Shown here in pieces: positions 42,357-50,925 of a stretch of 64,000 bases of DNA. Source of the DNA: Palsa-459 sp963841965 (GTDB taxonomy: Bacteria; Actinomycetota; Acidimicrobiia; Acidimicrobiales; RAAP-2); contig CAWJES010000015.1 of assembly GCA_963841965.1 (NCBI GenBank), positions 1 through 64,000 on the forward strand, written 5' to 3'. Position 1 is the first letter of the stretch. Each line of letters begins with the position of its first letter. The notes under the pieces were generated by a model, which did not search any database, was not told the DNA's origin, and was given only the letters and a program-made list of their open reading frames with translations. A program made the position numbers and the translations under genes.

Positions 42357-43261
42357 GGCGTCGACTTCCGCTCGATGATGTCTGCGAGGACCTCGAGGAA
42401 TCGGGGATCATCGTTGAGCGACGGCGTCCGGCGCAGCGAGATGCCGAGCTCCCGTGCGAGGTGGTCTGCCTCGATGTCCACGTCGTAGAGGACCTCGAGG
42501 TGGTCCGAGACGAAGCCCACCGGGCACACGACGACGTGCGACGTCTCTGACGGATCGAGAGACCGCAGGTAGTCGAGGATGTCGGGTCCCAGCCACTCCT
42601 CCTCGGTCCGTCCGGCGCTCTGCCAGCACTGGGCGTACTCGCGCAATCCGGCGAGCGAGGCGATCCGACCTGCGGCGTCGGCGAGCTGCTCCGCGTAGTC
42701 ACCGCCCTCGGCGACGACCCGGACGGGCAGGGCGTGGGCGCTGAAGACCACGATGCGCGAGCCTTCGGGTGTCCCTGCGATGGCCGCCTGGACGTTTGCG
42801 GCCACGATCTCGCAGAATCCCGGCGCGTCCCACCACGCCCAGATCGGGACGTATGGGACGAGCCCGTCGAGCGCCGACTCCGCGCGATCGTGGTACTGGC
42901 CGGTCGACATGGCAGCGCTCAGGGGGGCGAGGACGAGACCGATGACCCGGTCGACGCCCGAGGCGGCCAGCGCCGACGCCGCCTCCTCGATCGACGGCTC
43001 CTCGTAGCGGGTGGCGTTGGCGACCAGGAATCGACCAGGCGAGCGGCGCTCGAGCTCGCGAGTGATCCCGTCCACCTGGGCCTGCGTGCGGTCGTTCAGC
43101 GGCGAGGTGCCCCCGATCGCGTCGTACCGCTTGACGAGATCGGCGAGCTGCTCGGGCGAGGGGGGCCTCCCGCGCCGGATGCGCGTGTAATAGGGCTCGA
43201 TGCCCTCCCGGGTGCGGGGCGTGCCGTAGGAGAGCACGAGGACGCCCGTCTGCCCGCTCAT
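42353..43261 (-). CDS. hemH: Ferrochelatase (coproporphyrin type)
   Basis: 302 residues; inserts iron into the porphyrin ring. Family landmarks are VLVLSYGTPRTREG, YDAIGGTSPLNDRTQ, FSAHALPVRV with the catalytic His, CWQSAGRTEEEWLGPDI and CPVGFVSDHLEVLYDVD with the acidic pair. Compared with many actinobacterial enzymes the C-terminus is short and lacks the clustered cysteines that bind a 2Fe-2S centre. ATG 43261 overlaps the hemE stop. Confidence 0.94.
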   Translation of the reverse strand: MSGQTGVLVLSYGTPRTREGIEPYYTRIRRGRPPSPEQLADLVKRYDAIGGTSPLNDRTQAQVDGITRELERRSPGRFLVANATRYEEPSIEEAASALAASGVDRVIGLVLAPLSAAMSTGQYHDRAESALDGLVPYVPIWAWWDAPGFCEIVAANVQAAIAGTPEGSRIVVFSAHALPVRVVAEGGDYAEQLADAAGRIASLAGLREYAQCWQSAGRTEEEWLGPDILDYLRSLDPSETSHVVVCPVGFVSDHLEVLYDVDIEADHLARELGISLRRTPSLNDDPRFLEVLADIIERKSTP

Positions 43262-44316
43262 GACGCACCGCCCACCCCGGCGCGGCCCTCGGCGTGCACG
43301 ACCGCGACGACCTCGGCGAGGACCCCTGGGTCCGTCGACGGGAAGACCCCGTGTCCGAGGTTGAAGATGTGGCCGGGCCGATCGCCCGCGAGCGCGAGGA
43401 TGCTTCTCGTGGCTTCGAGGGCCACGCCGACGTCCGACACGCAGAGCGCGGGATCGAGATTCCCCTGGACCGCGAGGTCGCCGACTCGCCCGCGGGCGAG
43501 GTCCAGCGGGACGTGCCAGTCGACGCCGATGACGTCCGCGCCGGACGTCGCCATCAGGCCCAGCAGTTCGCCCGTCCCCAGCCCAAAGAGGATCCGGGGC
43601 ACGCCAAGCGGGGCGAGCGCCTCCATGACGCGCCGGGTCGCGGGCAGCGCGAACCGCTCGTACTCGTCGGGGGTGAGCGACCCCGCCCACGAATCGAAGA
43701 GCTGGATCGCCTGGGCACCTGCCTTCACCTGGGCCGTGATGAACGCGATGGCCATGTCGGCCAGCCGGTCGGTGAGCTGGGCGAACAGCCGGGGCTCCGC
43801 GTGGGCGAGATTCTTCACGACCTCGAAGGTCCTCGTCGGGCCTCCTTCCACGAGGTAGCTCGCGACCGTGTAGGGCGCGCCCGCGAATCCGATGAGCGGG
43901 GTGCCGGTCGAACTCAGCTCGGCGCAGACGAGGCGGACGGTGTCGGTGACGTGGGCGATGTCGCCGTCCTCGAGGGGCCGCAGCCGTGGGAGGTCCGCGG
44001 CGGACCGGAACGGCTCGGCGACCTGGGGCCCCTTGCCCGGGACGACGTCGACCCCGAAGCCAATGGCATGGACGGGCACGACGATGTCACTGAAGAGGAT
44101 GGCCGCGTCGACCCCGTACCGGCGGACCGGCTGCAGGGTCACCTCGCAGGCGATCTCCGGCCGCGCGATCGCCTCCAGGATCGATCCGGTCCCGCGCAGG
44201 GCCCGGTACTCGGGGAGGGATCGGCCCGCCTGCCGCATGAACCAGACGGGTACGTGGTCCACGTGATCGCCCCGGCAGGCGGCGAGGAAGGTCGCGCGGG
44301 AAGCGTCGGAAGGCAC
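43258..44316 (-). CDS. hemE: Uroporphyrinogen decarboxylase
   Basis: 352 residues; converts uroporphyrinogen III to coproporphyrinogen III. The signature PVWFMRQAGRSLPEYR is near residue 20 and the second, GFAGAPYTVASYLVEGG, near 135; ILFSDIVVPVHAIG holds the catalytic Asp. GTG 44316 is chosen because TACGAT at 44323-44328 (minus strand) lies exactly 6 bases upstream. It heads hemE-hemH-hemY. Confidence 0.94.
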   Translation of the reverse strand: MPSDASRATFLAACRGDHVDHVPVWFMRQAGRSLPEYRALRGTGSILEAIARPEIACEVTLQPVRRYGVDAAILFSDIVVPVHAIGFGVDVVPGKGPQVAEPFRSAADLPRLRPLEDGDIAHVTDTVRLVCAELSSTGTPLIGFAGAPYTVASYLVEGGPTRTFEVVKNLAHAEPRLFAQLTDRLADMAIAFITAQVKAGAQAIQLFDSWAGSLTPDEYERFALPATRRVMEALAPLGVPRILFGLGTGELLGLMATSGADVIGVDWHVPLDLARGRVGDLAVQGNLDPALCVSDVGVALEATRSILALAGDRPGHIFNLGHGVFPSTDPGVLAEVVAVVHAEGRAGVGGAS

Positions 44317-44322
44317 GACGCC

Positions 44323-44328
44323 ATCGTA
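44323..44328 (-). promoter_or_regulatory. -10 box of hemE, leaderless type (TACGAT)
   Basis: TACGAT on the minus strand ends 6 bases before the hemE GTG; no ribosome site is present. Confidence 0.55.
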
Positions 44329-44381
44329 AGACCACACTGCCCGTGCCACCGACGTGTCGGGGAGGGGTGCGTGGCGGGCCG

Positions 44382-44387
44382 TAGAAT
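44382..44387 (+). promoter_or_regulatory. -10 box of the helicase gene (TAGAAT)
   Basis: TAGAAT is a near-consensus -10 box. It is about 32 bases before the GTG at 44420, leaving a short leader that carries GGAGGAGG at 44408-44415. Confidence 0.5.
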
Positions 44388-44419
44388 GATCCGTTCCCGG
44401 TTTCAGCGGAGGAGGGGTC

Positions 44420-46705
44420 GTGCCACAGGAGCGTGAGGTCGCCGACGAGCAGGCATTCCTCAATCGCGCCTACGTCGCACTCGAGATGATGCGCGACGAG
44501 GCTCGCTCCATGCTCGGCGATGTGCTCGACATCGGCAGGGGCGGGACGTTCCAGTCCCGCACCGAGCGAGACATCGTGGTCAACACCGCGCTCTCGCGGC
44601 TCCAGCAGCTCGACATTGGTGACCAGGCACTCTGCTTCGGGCGCATCGACACTGCGGCCGAGGATCCGGACGGTCTCGGCGAGGCATTCCACATCGGACG
44701 CGTCGCGGTCTCCGGAGACGACCTCGAGCCGCTCGTCGTGGACTGGCGAGCTCCGGTCGCGGAGCCCTTCTACCGGGCGACCGGCATCGAGCCGCTGGGT
44801 CTCGCGCGGCGCAGGCACCTCCACGTCCGCAACAAGGAGGTGCTCGGCGTCGAAGACGAGTACTTCACGCGCGGCGACGGCACCGGGCCGAACCACAGTC
44901 AGGTCGAGCAGGCCACCCGGGACGGGCTCGTCGAGGACGGCCTCGCCCTCGGCGGGCCGGGCGCGCTGCTCGCGGCGCTGGGCCAGGCGCGCACCGGCCG
45001 CATGGGGGACATCGTCGGCACGATCCAGCGCGAGCAGGACGAGATCATCCGCGCGCCGCTGCCCGGGCTCCTCATCGTGCAGGGGGGACCCGGGACGGGC
45101 AAGACGGCCGTCGCGCTGCACCGCGCCGCCTACCTCCTCTACACCCACCGGTTCCCGTTGGAGCGCCAGGGCGTCCTGGTCGTCGGTCCCAACCCGCTGT
45201 TCCTGCGCTACATCGAGCAGGTGCTCCCATCGCTCGGCGAGACGGGCGTGACCCTGTCGACGGTCTCGGGACTGGTGCCGGAGATCCAGGTGAGCGCGGT
45301 GGAGCCCGACGAGGTCGCCGCCCTCAAGGGCGATGCGCGGATGGCGCGGCTGCTCGCGCGTGCCGTGCGCACGAGGCAGCGGCCCCTCAAGCAGGATGTC
45401 TCGATCGCCTTCGGCGTGGCGGTGCTGACGCTCTCGGTGGAGATGACCGAGGCGGTCGTCGCCCGTGCGAAGCGGCGTCCGGGCCCGCACAACCAGCGGC
45501 ACCGGTTCGTGGAGCGCGAGCTCTCGGGGGTCCTCGCGTCCCAGTACCGCCGGAGGATCTACGGGAACGTGGAGCCCGAAGAGGGAGATGACTTCGAGGA
45601 TCAGATCCGAAGGGCACCGGAATTCCGCGCGGCACTCCGTCGGATCTGGCCGCGGCTCGCGCCGCACGAGCTCGTTCACGACCTGCTCGGGGCACCTGCG
45701 CTAATTCGTGCGGCAGGCACGGACCTGTTCAGCGAGGGCGACCTGGCGCTGCTGTACCGACCGCGGTCCGAGATGCTCGAGGACGTCTCGTGGACGCCAG
45801 CCGACGCGGCGCTCGTCGACGAGGCGCGCTCCCTGCTCGGCCCCCTGCGCGCGCCGCGGCGCCAGGCTCTGGCGTCTGCTGGCCCCCAGGACCTGTTCGA
45901 CCAGTACCGGGTGCCCGAGCCCGTGACGGAGGAGGAGATCCGCAGCTACGGCCACATCGTGGTCGACGAGGTGCAGGACCTGTCCCCGATGCAGCTGCGG
46001 ATGATCGAGCGCCGATCGATCTCAGGCTCGATGACGGTTGTGGGCGACATGGGCCAGGCGACGGCCCCCGCCGCGGCCGGGACGTGGGAGTCGGTCGTCA
46101 CCCACCTGGCGCCGCGCAAGCCGCCGATCGTCGTCGAGCTCACGGTCAGCTACCGGACCCCGATGGAGGTGCTGGACGCGGCGGCGAAGGTGCTTGCCGT
46201 GGCCGAGCCATCGATGCGCCCGCCCCGGCCGGTCCGCACCACCGGGATCCTGCCGGACCTCCGCGTGGTGGCACCCGATGAGCTGGGCGAGGCCGTCGTC
46301 GCTGCGGCCTGGCGCGAGCTGGAGGCCGTTGCTCCGGGCCGCGTCGCGGTCCTGCTCCCCGCCCCGCGCTACGAGGAGATCGCCCAGTACCTGCGGGCGG
46401 CGGGCCTCCCTGCGGTCGACCCGAGGATTTCGGCTGGCGAGGGCCTCGGAGCGACTCTCGTGGTCCTGCCAGCCGACGACGCCAATGGCCTGGAGTTCGA
46501 CGCCGTGGTCGTCGTCGAGCCCGCGAGCATCGCCGAGCGCGGCGGAGGCGGCAGGGGCCACACCCAGCGGGGCCTGCGGACCCTGTACGTGGCGATGACC
46601 CGCCCGACAAGGAGGCTGACGGTCCTCGGGACCACGCCCCTTCCCTCGGCGGAAATCGAGACAGGGGAGTCCGAAATGTGGCAAGTCCGTGCCGGGATCA
46701 ACTAG
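44420..46705 (+). CDS. helD: HelD-class RNA polymerase-associated helicase
   Basis: 761 residues, superfamily 1 helicase fold. Walker A is GGPGTGKTAVALHRAAYLLY at about residue 222; the Walker B segment is VDEVQDLSPMQ near 515; the C-terminal motif VAMTRPTRRLTVLG matches UvrD-like motif VI. The long helical N-terminus (about 1-210) lies before the motor, as in HelD, which pries RNA polymerase from DNA for recycling; the actinobacterial form HelR can give rifampicin tolerance. The GTG start has a strong GGAGGAGG. It is divergent from hemE and followed 12 bases later by ctaE. Confidence 0.88.
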   Translation: MPQEREVADEQAFLNRAYVALEMMRDEARSMLGDVLDIGRGGTFQSRTERDIVVNTALSRLQQLDIGDQALCFGRIDTAAEDPDGLGEAFHIGRVAVSGDDLEPLVVDWRAPVAEPFYRATGIEPLGLARRRHLHVRNKEVLGVEDEYFTRGDGTGPNHSQVEQATRDGLVEDGLALGGPGALLAALGQARTGRMGDIVGTIQREQDEIIRAPLPGLLIVQGGPGTGKTAVALHRAAYLLYTHRFPLERQGVLVVGPNPLFLRYIEQVLPSLGETGVTLSTVSGLVPEIQVSAVEPDEVAALKGDARMARLLARAVRTRQRPLKQDVSIAFGVAVLTLSVEMTEAVVARAKRRPGPHNQRHRFVERELSGVLASQYRRRIYGNVEPEEGDDFEDQIRRAPEFRAALRRIWPRLAPHELVHDLLGAPALIRAAGTDLFSEGDLALLYRPRSEMLEDVSWTPADAALVDEARSLLGPLRAPRRQALASAGPQDLFDQYRVPEPVTEEEIRSYGHIVVDEVQDLSPMQLRMIERRSISGSMTVVGDMGQATAPAAAGTWESVVTHLAPRKPPIVVELTVSYRTPMEVLDAAAKVLAVAEPSMRPPRPVRTTGILPDLRVVAPDELGEAVVAAAWRELEAVAPGRVAVLLPAPRYEEIAQYLRAAGLPAVDPRISAGEGLGATLVVLPADDANGLEFDAVVVVEPASIAERGGGGRGHTQRGLRTLYVAMTRPTRRLTVLGTTPLPSAEIETGESEMWQVRAGIN

Positions 46706-46717
46706 AAATACCGAATC

Positions 46718-47317
46718 ATGTCGCAGGCTCCCCCGATAGACAGCCTCGCGAAGCCGTCGAAGATCGTCCACGACCGCCCGCCGATGCTGGCGATCGGCGT
46801 GATGATCTGGCTCGGCTCCGAGCTCATGTTCTTCTCGGGCCTCTTCGCCGCGCTGTTCACGATCCGCGCGCACCTCGCCAGCTGGCCCCCGAAGGGCACG
46901 CAGCTCGACGTCTTGCAGGCAGGAATCTTCACGATCATCCTCGTCTCGTCCTCGTTCACCATGCAATACGCGGTCTGGCAGCAGGAGCACAACCAGCGGG
47001 CGTCGGCGAAGAGGTGGGTGTGGGCCACCTTCGTGCTGGGCGGGATGTTCCTCTGCAACCAGATGTACGAGTGGACGCACATCACGACACGCTGGTACAC
47101 GAACGCATACGGATCGATCTTCTTCATCACGACGGGCCTGCACGGCCTGCACGTGTTCCTGGGACTTGTAGCGATGGTGTTCCTCGCGATCCGCATGAAG
47201 GGCAGGACCGTCGGTGACTCCGGCGAGCTTTCGAACTTCCAAGCAGTGAGCTACTACTGGCACTTCGTCGACATCGTCTGGATCGGGCTGTACTCATGCC
47301 TGTTCCTGCTCAAGTAG
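46718..47317 (+). CDS. ctaE: Cytochrome c oxidase subunit III
   Basis: 199 residues, five membrane helices: the short actinobacterial form. It stabilises the proton path of subunit I. Motifs: MIWLGSELMFFSGLFAALFT, FITTGLHGLHVFLGL and YYWHFVDIVWIGLY. The ATG follows TAGAAA by 9 bases. It heads ctaE-qcrC-qcrA-qcrB, the usual actinobacterial order. Confidence 0.95.
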   Translation: MSQAPPIDSLAKPSKIVHDRPPMLAIGVMIWLGSELMFFSGLFAALFTIRAHLASWPPKGTQLDVLQAGIFTIILVSSSFTMQYAVWQQEHNQRASAKRWVWATFVLGGMFLCNQMYEWTHITTRWYTNAYGSIFFITTGLHGLHVFLGLVAMVFLAIRMKGRTVGDSGELSNFQAVSYYWHFVDIVWIGLYSCLFLLK

Positions 47318-47322
47318 CCGCC

Positions 47323-48303
47323 GTGCATCGCTCGCGCGCCAATGGAGTCCGCCTCGCAGCGGCATCGATCATCGGAACGATGGCCGTGCTCACGATGCTG
47401 TCGGTCGTCGGTGCCACGGGTGCTGCGGCGACCTCGACCACGACGACGACCACCTCAACGACGACCACCACAACGACGACAACGACCACGCCTGCCTCGA
47501 GGCCGGTGCCCCCTTCAGCGCACCCGACGACCCGCTTCAACTCGGGAACGCCCAACTCGACGATCCGGATCTTCAACTCCAAGGGCCAGCTGATCCAGTA
47601 CGGGAACCAGTTCGTGCGCTACACGCTGCCGGCGAGCTCGCTCATCCCGTACGGCGAGGCGCTCTACTCGGTGAACTGCTCCGCGTGCCATGGAGCCGAT
47701 GCGAACGGGCACCCTGCGGCAGGGACGCCGGGCGGTCCGTATCCGGATCTCCTCGGCCTCGGACCCGCGACGTACTCGTTCTGGATCAACTCGGGAAGGA
47801 TGCCGGCGGCCCAGACACCGGACGTCCAGGCGGTTCGGCGCAACCCCAAGCTCTCGCCCTATCAGGCGAGCGCGGTCGCGGCATACATCAACTCCCTGCA
47901 GCCCGCGACGCCCTACGTGCCGGTCGTCAATCTGAACGGTGCGAGCCTCTCCGACGGTGCCCAGCTGTTCTCCCTCAACTGCGCCGCCTGCCACACGATC
48001 ACCGGCGACGGTGACGCGCTGGCCTGGAACACGTACGCGCCCTCGCTCCGTCACGTGCCCGCCCAGCAGGTGGCCGAGGCGCTGCGCACGGGTCCCGGAA
48101 ACATGCCCGTCTTCACGGGCAACCTGACGGACCGCCAGCTCCGTGACGTCGTGGCCTACGTCACCGAGAAGATCCAGCACCCCCAGAACCCCGGTGGTCT
48201 CGGTCTCGGCGGGCTCGGACCGGTCGGCGAGGGATTCATCGGCCTCGCCCTCGGCGTCGGGCTCCTCGCCCTCGTCGGATTCTGGGTAGGGGACCGGACA
48301 TGA
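47323..48303 (+). CDS. qcrC: Dihaem cytochrome c subunit of the bcc complex
   Basis: About 326 residues. A hydrophobic N-terminal helix is followed by a run of threonines (residues ~35-55), then two class I cytochrome domains with haem sites CSACH and CAACH, and a C-terminal membrane helix (FIGLALGVGLLALVGFWVG). It passes electrons straight to CtaC, so no soluble cytochrome c is needed. GTG 47323 is chosen; ATG 47296 inside ctaE would add nine residues. The threonine linker is coded by repetitive ACN codons. The stop overlaps the qcrA start. Confidence 0.93.
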   Translation: MHRSRANGVRLAAASIIGTMAVLTMLSVVGATGAAATSTTTTTTSTTTTTTTTTTTPASRPVPPSAHPTTRFNSGTPNSTIRIFNSKGQLIQYGNQFVRYTLPASSLIPYGEALYSVNCSACHGADANGHPAAGTPGGPYPDLLGLGPATYSFWINSGRMPAAQTPDVQAVRRNPKLSPYQASAVAAYINSLQPATPYVPVVNLNGASLSDGAQLFSLNCAACHTITGDGDALAWNTYAPSLRHVPAQQVAEALRTGPGNMPVFTGNLTDRQLRDVVAYVTEKIQHPQNPGGLGLGGLGPVGEGFIGLALGVGLLALVGFWVGDRT

Positions 48304-49247
48304 CCGGCGAACGACCACTCGAGCACCGTTCGCCGGTCGAGCTGAAGGCAGCCTCATGGTCCGACCCGCACATGCAGCCGGCCGCCAAGCACCCGCGGTT
48401 CGTCGAGCGGATCATCGCGCTCACCTTCATCGCGGGCCTCGCCCTCTTCGCCCTCTTCGTGGTCGCCTACTGGCAGAACTGGTCGGCGTGGACCCTCGGA
48501 GCCACCATGGGCGCGGGGATGCTGTTCATCGGCTTCGGGCTCGTTGCCTGGGGCAAGTACCTGATGCCCAGAGGTCCGTTCGTCGAGGAGCGCCACGATC
48601 TCGCCTCCTCCAAGGAGGAGGTCGAGGCCTTCACGAACGCGCTCGTCGAGCGCGGCGGCGGGACGCTGCAGCGACGGCGCGTGCTTGGCGGGCTGCTCGC
48701 AGCCGGGCTCGGAGTCTTCTCGCTCGGCACGATCAGCCTGCTGGTCCGTTCTCTCGGACCCCTGCCGAAGCTGACGCTCACGGAGACCGACTGGAAGGCA
48801 GGAACGTACCTCGTCGACCAGGCGGGCCGCCGTGTCACGGCCGGCCAGCTCTCGGTCGGCTCCGTCCTCACCGTGTTCCCCGAGGGCTTCCAGAACACTG
48901 ACAACGGACAGGCCGTCGACCAGACGATCCTCATCCGCGTCAAGGACACGAGCTTCACCACCGTCGAGGGACGGTCCACGTGGGCGCCGCTCGGATACGT
49001 CGCGTACTCCAAGCTCTGCACGCACCTCGGCTGTCCCGTCGGGCTCTACGAGAAGGAGCTGAAGCTCCTCGTGTGCCCGTGCCACCAGTCCATGTTCGAT
49101 GTGGAGGAGGGCGCGATCCCGACGTTCGGGCCCGCTCCGAGGCCGCTCCCGCAGCTGCCCCTCTACGTCGACAACTTCGGATTCCTCCGCGCGCAGCGCG
49201 GCTACGACCAGCCGGTCGGGCCCGGCTACTGGGAGCGCACGACATGA
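48300..49247 (+). CDS. qcrA: Rieske iron-sulfur subunit of the bcc complex
   Basis: 315 residues. The N-terminal half has three hydrophobic segments, the extended actinobacterial anchor, and the C-terminal half carries the Rieske site: CTHLGCPVGLYEKE and CPCHQSMFDV. It takes electrons from menaquinol. ATG overlaps the qcrC stop; the stop overlaps the qcrB ATG, so the three are coupled. Confidence 0.96.
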   Translation: MTGERPLEHRSPVELKAASWSDPHMQPAAKHPRFVERIIALTFIAGLALFALFVVAYWQNWSAWTLGATMGAGMLFIGFGLVAWGKYLMPRGPFVEERHDLASSKEEVEAFTNALVERGGGTLQRRRVLGGLLAAGLGVFSLGTISLLVRSLGPLPKLTLTETDWKAGTYLVDQAGRRVTAGQLSVGSVLTVFPEGFQNTDNGQAVDQTILIRVKDTSFTTVEGRSTWAPLGYVAYSKLCTHLGCPVGLYEKELKLLVCPCHQSMFDVEEGAIPTFGPAPRPLPQLPLYVDNFGFLRAQRGYDQPVGPGYWERTT

Positions 49248-50824
49248 CCGCCTCGGTGGGCGCCGGCAAGACGAAGCGCCAGCAGCGAGCGCAGCTCGGT
49301 CCGTACGGGCGGATCGGCAAGGCAGTCGAGGAGCTCGACGAGCGGCTCGGTGTGGCCAAGGGCGGCAGGACATTCCTCGACAAGATCTTCCCGGACCACT
49401 GGTCGTTCATGCTGGGCGAGATCGCCCTCTACTCGTTCGTGGTGCTGCTCGCCACGGGCGTGTTTCTGACGCTCTACTACGTGCCCTCGTCCGCGATGAC
49501 GATCTACAGGGGCTCGTACGCCCCGCTGCGCGGCCAGCTGGTGTCCGAGGCGTACAACTCGACGGTGAACCTCTCGTTCGCCGTGCGCGGTGGCCTGCTG
49601 ATGCGCCAGATGCACCACTGGGCCTGCGACATCTTCGTCGGGGCGATCGTGATCCACATGGCGCGCGTGTTCTTCACCGGCGCGTTCCGCAAGCCCCGCG
49701 AGCTGAACTGGACGATCGGCGTGACGATGCTGATCCTGGCGATCGCCAACGGCTTCATCGGCTACTCCCTCCCCGACGACCTCATCTCGGGCACAGGCAT
49801 CCGCATCGCCTACTCGATCACCCTCTCGGTGCCGATCGTCGGCTCGTACCTGGCGTTCTTCCTGTTCGGCGGCAATTTCCCGGGCACGACGATCATCCCG
49901 CGCTTCTACACGATCCACGTCCTCATCATCCCGGCGATCTTCGTCGGGCTCGTGAGTGCGCACCTCTTCCTCCTGGTGCGCCAGAAGCACACGCAGTTCA
50001 AGGGCGAGGGGCGCACCGAGCACAACGTCGTGGGCTCGCCCATGTTCCCGATCTTCATGGCGAAGACGACGGGCTTCCTCTTCATCGTGACGGGTATCAC
50101 CGCCGCCCTTGGCGCGTTCTTCCAGATCAACCCGATCTGGCAGTTCGGGCAGTACCACGCGTCGCAGATCTCCTATGCGGTCCAGCCCGACTGGTACATG
50201 GGCTGGCTCGACGGAGCCTTGCGGATCATGCCCTCATGGGAGCTCACGGGATTCGGCCACACGATCCCGCTCGAGGTCCTGCTGCCCGCTGCGGTGTTCC
50301 CGGGGATCATCTTCGGGATCTGCATGCTGTGGCCCGCCATCGAGCGCCGCTACACCGGCGACAACCTGATGCACAACCTGCTCGACCGGCCACGGGACAG
50401 GCCGAAGCGCACTGCGGCGGGCGCGGCGATGCTGGGGCTCCTCGGCACGCTCTTCCTCGCGAGCTCCACCGACGTGGTGGCGAACTTCTTCCACATCTCG
50501 CTCAACACGGTCCTGTGGGCCATGCGGATCCTCACCGTGATCGTCCCGATCATCGCGTACTTCGTCACCTGGGAGATCTGCCGGGAGCTCCAGGGGATTG
50601 AAGGGGGCGGCAAGCGCAAGCGGGTCAACGTCGTCACGCTCACTCCCGAAGGTGAGTATCTGGCCGTGCCTGCACCGGAGTCCCCCAACGACGCGGTCAC
50701 CGAACTCGAGCCCGAGCCGGTGCCGCTGCTGCTCGAGAGCGGATCTCCGGACGGCGGAAACGCCCTCGAGTCCGGCGAGGACGTCGAGCCGGCCGCCACC
50801 GGCGTCCGGACCGTCACGCGCTGA
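49244..50824 (+). CDS. qcrB: Cytochrome b subunit of the bcc complex
   Basis: 526 residues, eight membrane helices. Haem ligands are in MRQMHHWACDIFVGAIVIHM and the later FYTIHVLIIPAIFVGLVSAH. The quinone-site region is changed from the PEWY of cytochrome bc1 to PDWYMGWLDGALR, the actinobacterial form. The C-terminal ~80 residues are a soluble Pro/Glu-rich tail. It oxidises menaquinol and links with CtaDCF in one supercomplex. Confidence 0.95.
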   Translation: MTASVGAGKTKRQQRAQLGPYGRIGKAVEELDERLGVAKGGRTFLDKIFPDHWSFMLGEIALYSFVVLLATGVFLTLYYVPSSAMTIYRGSYAPLRGQLVSEAYNSTVNLSFAVRGGLLMRQMHHWACDIFVGAIVIHMARVFFTGAFRKPRELNWTIGVTMLILAIANGFIGYSLPDDLISGTGIRIAYSITLSVPIVGSYLAFFLFGGNFPGTTIIPRFYTIHVLIIPAIFVGLVSAHLFLLVRQKHTQFKGEGRTEHNVVGSPMFPIFMAKTTGFLFIVTGITAALGAFFQINPIWQFGQYHASQISYAVQPDWYMGWLDGALRIMPSWELTGFGHTIPLEVLLPAAVFPGIIFGICMLWPAIERRYTGDNLMHNLLDRPRDRPKRTAAGAAMLGLLGTLFLASSTDVVANFFHISLNTVLWAMRILTVIVPIIAYFVTWEICRELQGIEGGGKRKRVNVVTLTPEGEYLAVPAPESPNDAVTELEPEPVPLLLESGSPDGGNALESGEDVEPAATGVRTVTR

Positions 50825-50860
50825 CTGGTTGGCGCGGCCCGGATCAGCGATGGGCGTTCG

Positions 50861-50880
50861 TAGAATCTGAGGTCATCAGA
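50861..50880 (+). promoter_or_regulatory. -10 box and operator candidate of the MFS gene
   Basis: TAGAAT at 50861-50866 is followed at once by the perfect inverted repeat TCTGA-N5-TCAGA (50866-50880). A repeat overlapping the transcription start is a common place for a TetR- or MarR-type repressor. No such regulator gene is next to it. Confidence 0.45.
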
Positions 50881-50895
50881 CCATCACCCCTCTCC

Positions 50896-50925
50896 ATGCT
50901 CCCTCGCTGCCTGGCCAGCCGGTGA
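50896..50925 (+). CDS. Possible nine-residue leader peptide
   Basis: ATG 50896 opens a nine-codon frame (MLPRCLASR) whose TGA overlaps the GTG of the exporter gene (GTGA). It would couple translation of the exporter to a short leader. It may be chance; no ribosome site is strong. Confidence 0.25.
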   Translation: MLPRCLASR

